Source: Chloroflexaceae bacterium (GTDB taxonomy: Bacteria > Chloroflexota > Chloroflexia > Chloroflexales > Chloroflexaceae). Taken from it: a DNA stretch of 15,674 nt. The stretch is taken from the NCBI GenBank assembly GCA_026417815.1, contig JAOACN010000074.1:1-15674 (forward strand), given 5' to 3'. The translations under genes and the position numbers were made by a program. This document shows, piece after piece, positions 12,479 through 15,674 of the stretch. Position 1 is the first letter of the stretch, and every line of letters begins with the position of its first letter. Under the pieces are notes generated by a model. The model saw nothing but the letters and a program-made list of their open reading frames with translations. It had not been told where the DNA came from and did not search any database.

Positions 12479-14233
12479 ATGACCACGGTTCCACAGTCTC
12501 GACCGGGCGGCTTGCGTCGCCCGACCTTTGCCGCGATTATCGCCCTGATCCTGTTGCTGGCCGTCGCCGGCACCTTCGCCTATCGCAGCTTCAGCAATGC
12601 GCGGGCCAATCCCCTGGCCGACGCCACCCTCGTCTCCGTAAACCGGAGCGACCTGGTGCTGGGGGTGAACTCCACCGGGCGGGTTGAGCCGCGCGTCCAG
12701 GCCGAACTCTCCTTCCCCGCCGCGTCGGGCCGCGTCGCCGAGGTGCTGGTCGTCGAAGGCGATACGGTCAAGGCCGGCGATGCGCTCATCAAGCTCGATA
12801 GCCGCCAGCAGGCCGCCGCCCGCGACGCCGCCGCGGCCAACCTCACCGCGGCCCAGGCCGACCTGCAGGCCCTGCGGGAGGGCGCCACTCCCGAGCAGAT
12901 CGCCGAGGCCCGCGCTCAGGTGCGCGCCGCCCAGGGCAATCTGACCCAGACCCGGGGCAGCGTTACCGATGCCGATATTGCCGCCGCCCGCGCCGCTGTG
13001 GAAGAGGCCCGCGCCCGCCTGGCCGTGCTTGAGGCCGGGGCGAAGAGCGATGCCCGCACCCGCGCCGAAACGGCCCTCGCCGAGGCCCGCGCCGAGCTTG
13101 ACCGCCAGCGCGCGGCCCTCGCTGGCGCCAAGGAGCAGGCCCGCCTGAATGTCGATGCCGCCGCCAACACGCTCCGCAACGCCCAGAGCGCCTATAGCAC
13201 CGCCTTCTGGGACCTCGAGCACGTGCGGAAGAACGGCACCGATCCGCGCACCGGTCGCTCGCTGAACGATTTCCAGAAGCAGGATTTCCAGGTCGCCTTT
13301 GACCAGGCCGCCCGGAACCTGGCCGATGCCGAGGCCGCCCTCCAACAGGCCCGGACCGCGTATGAGACGGCCGTCCAGAATGAAATCAGCGGCCTGCAAA
13401 CCGCCGAGGCCCGCGTGCGCGCCGCCCAGGCCGACCTGGATACGCTGATCGCCGGGGCCGACGCCGACGACCTGGCCGCGGCCCGCGCGCAACTCGCCCG
13501 CGCCCAGGCCGAGCTTGCCCGTCTGACCGGCGCGCAGCGCGCTGGCGCCCTCGCCGCCCAGCAGGCCAACCTCGAGGCGGCCCGCGCTCGTCTGGAACAA
13601 TTGACCGCCGATCCGACCGCCAGCGACCTGGCCCGCGCCGAGGCCCGCGTGGCTCAGGCCCAGGCCCAGCTCGACCAGGCCCAGGTGGCCCTCGACGACC
13701 TCACCCTGCGCGCCCCCTTCGACGGCGTGGTGGCCAGCGTCAACGTCGCCCCCGGCGAGAGCGTCGGGTCCGCCGCCCCCGTCGTGCTGATTGACATCAG
13801 CCGCTTCCTGGTCAAGGTGACGGTTGATGAGGTGGATATTGCCCGTGTCCAGCCCGGCCAGCCGGTTGAGGTGCTGGTGGACGCCCTGGGCCAGACCCTC
13901 CCCGGCACGGTGCTGCGCCTGGAGCCGTTGCCGCGCAACGACAGCGGCGTGACCGCCTACCAGGTCACCGTCGAGATCGACCCGGCCGGCGCCGCCCTCA
14001 AGCCCGGCATGACCGCCAGCGCCACCATCGTGGCCGACCGCCGCGACGACGCCCTCAGCGTGCCCCTGGCCGCCGTGCGCAGCGTTGATGGTAAGAGCGT
14101 GGTGAGCGTGGTTGTGGGCGAGGGCAACGAGCGCCGCGTCGAGGAGCGCGTTGTGGAGACCGGTCTGCGCGCCGGTGATCGCATCGAGATCCGCAGCGGC
14201 CTCGCCGAAGGCGAGCAGATCGTCATTCGCTAG
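12479..14233 (+). CDS. HlyD/MacA-like efflux adaptor with extended coiled coil
   Basis: This 584-aa membrane-anchored adaptor links an ABC efflux pump to the outside of the membrane. One N-terminal membrane helix (about residues 18-36, IIALILLLAVAGTFAY) is followed by the first half of a lipoyl-like domain (STGRVEPRVQAELSFPAASG, VVEGDTVKAGDALIKLDS). A very long Ala/Arg/Glu-rich coiled coil (about 110-405) comes next. The lipoyl-like domain then resumes at LRAPFDGVVASVNVAPGE (410-427), with the beta-barrel and C-terminal domain after it. The coil is much longer than in MacA, so the protein exceeds the usual 370-400 aa. A non-coil island (about residues 240-275, AFWDLEHVRKNGTDPRTGRS) interrupts it. 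In a single-membrane bacterium it would sit in the wall zone. GAGAGGA (about 12460-12466) precedes the ATG. Confidence 0.92.
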   Translation: MTTVPQSRPGGLRRPTFAAIIALILLLAVAGTFAYRSFSNARANPLADATLVSVNRSDLVLGVNSTGRVEPRVQAELSFPAASGRVAEVLVVEGDTVKAGDALIKLDSRQQAAARDAAAANLTAAQADLQALREGATPEQIAEARAQVRAAQGNLTQTRGSVTDADIAAARAAVEEARARLAVLEAGAKSDARTRAETALAEARAELDRQRAALAGAKEQARLNVDAAANTLRNAQSAYSTAFWDLEHVRKNGTDPRTGRSLNDFQKQDFQVAFDQAARNLADAEAALQQARTAYETAVQNEISGLQTAEARVRAAQADLDTLIAGADADDLAAARAQLARAQAELARLTGAQRAGALAAQQANLEAARARLEQLTADPTASDLARAEARVAQAQAQLDQAQVALDDLTLRAPFDGVVASVNVAPGESVGSAAPVVLIDISRFLVKVTVDEVDIARVQPGQPVEVLVDALGQTLPGTVLRLEPLPRNDSGVTAYQVTVEIDPAGAALKPGMTASATIVADRRDDALSVPLAAVRSVDGKSVVSVVVGEGNERRVEERVVETGLRAGDRIEIRSGLAEGEQIVIR

Positions 14234-14273
14234 AAAACGCCCGACGTTCGAGCGCCGGCAGCCCCCGCGGTCA

Positions 14274-14302
14274 GGTATGGGGAAACCCGCTTTCCCCATA
14301 CC
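14274..14302. repeat. GGGGAAA palindrome, copy 1 of 3 before the ATPase gene
   Basis: GGTATGGGGAAA (14274-14285) and TTTCCCCATACC (14291-14302) are perfect 12-bp arms with a CCCGC loop, 41 bp after the adaptor stop. Confidence 0.75.
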
Positions 14303-14323
14303 AGTGCCCGGCGGGCAGGAGGC

Positions 14324-14346
14324 GTGGGGAGACCCGCGTTCCCCAC
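14324..14346. repeat. GGGGAAA palindrome, copy 2 of 3
   Basis: GTGGGGA (14324-14330) and TCCCCAC (14340-14346) with GACCCGCGT between. It is the same family, slightly diverged. Confidence 0.65.
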
Positions 14347-14391
14347 CCCAACCGGTGATGAGAAGCCTGACACCCCGACGGGCCGGGGCAC

Positions 14392-14410
14392 GGGGAAACC
14401 CGGTTTCCCC
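14392..14410. repeat. GGGGAAA palindrome, copy 3 of 3
   Basis: GGGGAAACCCGGTTTCCCC, 9-bp arms about a single central C, ends 23 bp before the ATPase ATG and 10 bp before its ribosome-binding site (GGAG, 14421-14424). It could limit or tune expression of the downstream pump genes. Confidence 0.7.
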
Positions 14411-14433
14411 CTTATCCAACGGAGCACCGTGCC

Positions 14434-15233
14434 ATGCACACCGACTATAGAACCAGACCGATCGTCCAGATCGAAAACATGGTCAAGGAGTTTCCCACCG
14501 GCGACGGCGTCTTCCGCGCCCTCGACGACGTTTCGCTCCAGGTTGACCAGGGCGAAATGGTCGCCATCATGGGGCCCTCAGGCTCGGGCAAGAGCACGCT
14601 GATGACCCTGATCGGCCTGCTCGACACGCCCACCAGCGGGCGCTACGTCCTCGACGGCGAGGATGTGAGCGGCCTGAGCCGCCTGGAGCAGGCCCGCGTG
14701 CGGAACCGCAAGCTCGGCTTCGTCTTCCAGAACTTCAACCTGCTGCCCCGCCTCACCGCCCTGCAGAACGTGGAACTGCCCCTGGTCTACGGGCGCGTGG
14801 ACGGTCGGCGGCGGCGCGAACTGGCCCGCGCGGCCCTGGAGGCGGTCGGCCTGGGGGCCAAAGTTGACAACCTGCCCAACACCCTCTCGGGCGGCCAGAA
14901 GCAGCGCGTCGCCATCGCCCGCGCCCTGGTCCACAACCGGCGATCATTCTGGCCGACGAACCCACCGGCGCCCTCGACACCCGCACCGGCGCCGAGATTA
15001 TGGCCCTCTTCCGCGAGTTGAACCGCGAACAGGGCCGGACGATCATCATCGTGACCCACGACCCGGAGATCGGCCGGCACATGGACCGCGTGATCGGCCT
15101 GCGTGACGGGCGCCTGGCCGAGAACATTCTGAGCGAATACTACGGCGTCGAGGTGTTCGAGCGCGTCGAGCGGGAGCACGGCCTGGAGCCGGTGCCCGTT
15201 CCCGCGCGCCGCCGCGAGGCTGGTCAGGAGTAG
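14434..15233 (+). CDS. MacB-type ABC transporter ATPase, one-base frameshift
   Basis: This is the ATPase of a MacB/LolD-like export pump. The first frame has Walker A GPSGSGKS (residues 47-54), the Q-loop FVFQNFNLLPRLTALQNVEL and signature LSGGQ (151-155), ending in RALVHN. At 14937-14938 the sequence reads AACCGGCG where AACCCGGCG is expected, so one C is missing. The original frame then reads nonsense to a stop at 15021. The shifted frame continues as expected for the family: AIILADEPTGALD (Walker B and D-loop), then IIIVTHDPEIGRHMDRV (switch His), to TAG at 15233. The tail after residue 240 is longer than usual (YYGVEVFERVEREHG). Perfect conservation on both sides favours a sequencing or assembly error, but a recent mutation is possible. 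The permease follows 9 bp later. Confidence 0.9.
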
Positions 15234-15242
15234 ATTCGAGAG

Positions 15243-15674
15243 ATGATCAAAGAACAGATCGGTATGGCCCTGGATAGCCTCAGGGCCAACAAGTTTCGCT
15301 CGCTGCTCACCATGCTCGGCATCATCATCGGCGCCGGCACCCTGGTGGCCGTGCTCTCCCTGGGCAACGCCCTCCAGAGCAGCGTCTTCGAGCAATTCGT
15401 GGACCTCGGCACCCGCCGTATCGCCGTGGAGCCGGGCGACCCCAATGCCAAAGGCGCCCGCGACGTGCCCGGCTACGGCCTCCTCTCGGTGCAGGACTAC
15501 CGGGCGCTGGCCGACATGGCCGCCTCGCGGCCCGACCTCTTCCGCGCGGTGGTGCCCGAGGTGGCAGTGAACACCCAGGTGCGCGCCGGGGCCGTAGCCG
15601 TCCAGACGCTGCTGGTCGGCACCACCGAGGCCTACCCCCAGGTCCAGACGGTGCCGATGCTGGCGGGGCGCTTC
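15243..15674 (+). CDS. MacB-type ABC permease, N-terminal part
   Basis: The first 144 codons of a permease cut by the window end. It opens MIKEQIGMALDSLRANKFRS, with the first membrane helix LLTMLGIIIGAGTLVAVLSL (about residues 21-40). The start of the extracytoplasmic MacB-PCD domain follows (LGNALQSSVFEQF, IAVEPGDPNAKG, TVPMLAGRF). The family uses ATP-driven movement to push substrates through its adaptor, here the long HlyD-like protein, with the ATPase from the gene just upstream. Its ATG is 9 bp after the ATPase stop, and CAGGAG (15226-15231) overlaps that stop, indicating one transcript and likely translational coupling. Substrate unknown. Confidence 0.92.
   Translation, partial: MIKEQIGMALDSLRANKFRSLLTMLGIIIGAGTLVAVLSLGNALQSSVFEQFVDLGTRRIAVEPGDPNAKGARDVPGYGLLSVQDYRALADMAASRPDLFRAVVPEVAVNTQVRAGAVAVQTLLVGTTEAYPQVQTVPMLAGRF

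Noticed and set aside
12416..14419. 667-codon open frame on the minus strand opposite the adaptor gene
   Set aside because: It mirrors the GC-rich, repetitive coiled-coil codons, is Gly/Ala/His-rich with no domain, and overlaps a clear HlyD-like protein. It is a composition artefact.
38..15674. tRNA, rRNA, integrase or phage genes
   Set aside because: None was recognised on either strand, and no complete insertion sequence or transposase was seen.

Overview
The window is GC-rich bacterial DNA, probably from a member of the Chloroflexota (Chloroflexales/Roseiflexus-like). This is an inference from protein character: an E. coli-type PurB, a Tat-secreted protein carrying a 'YLPLV' stretch, a small SWIM protein, and intergenic spacers full of GC-rich hairpin repeats. 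No rRNA or other taxonomic marker is present. The left edge is a contig end: bases 5-37 are the Illumina Nextera transposase adapter, joined to the 3' end of a metallophosphoesterase gene. The right edge cuts through an ABC permease gene.

Layout. (1) 38-248: metallophosphoesterase C-terminus. (2) 584-1978: purB. (3) 2336-2623: HU-family DNA-binding protein, followed by a strong hairpin terminator and facing a HemY/amine-oxidase-like flavoprotein (2787-4133, minus). (4) 4838-8661: two half-size ABC exporters. Their sequence asymmetry fits a heterodimer with one degenerate and one consensus ATP site. (5) 8860-9573, minus: glycerophosphodiester phosphodiesterase. (6) 9684-10193, minus: a small stand-alone SWIM zinc-finger gene. 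It lies behind a strong promoter, a 16-codon leader ORF and a terminator hairpin whose 5' arm overlaps the end of that ORF. (7) 10302-11141, minus: Tat-exported glucosaminidase-like protein. (8) 11486-15674: a TetR regulator with a consensus promoter and two operator-like palindromes, then a MacB-type efflux set (HlyD-like adaptor, ATPase with a one-base frameshift, permease cut by the window end).

How the genes may work together. The TetR gene and the adaptor, ATPase and permease genes form a plausible drug or lipid efflux module. The two ABC half-transporters form a second exporter. The other genes are single housekeeping or accessory units without an obvious shared pathway.

The spacers are the most unusual part. 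At least two hairpin repeat families recur: one built on GGGGAAACCCGGTTTCCCC, the other on GGGAGGG-loop-CCCTCCC. They are sometimes combined in a composite element of about 95 bp, and one forms a 70-bp tandem array. A 34-bp perfect palindrome, a MITE-like inverted repeat and a 65-bp inverted repeat also occur. The strongest candidate for an undescribed system is the leader-ORF/terminator arrangement in front of the SWIM gene.
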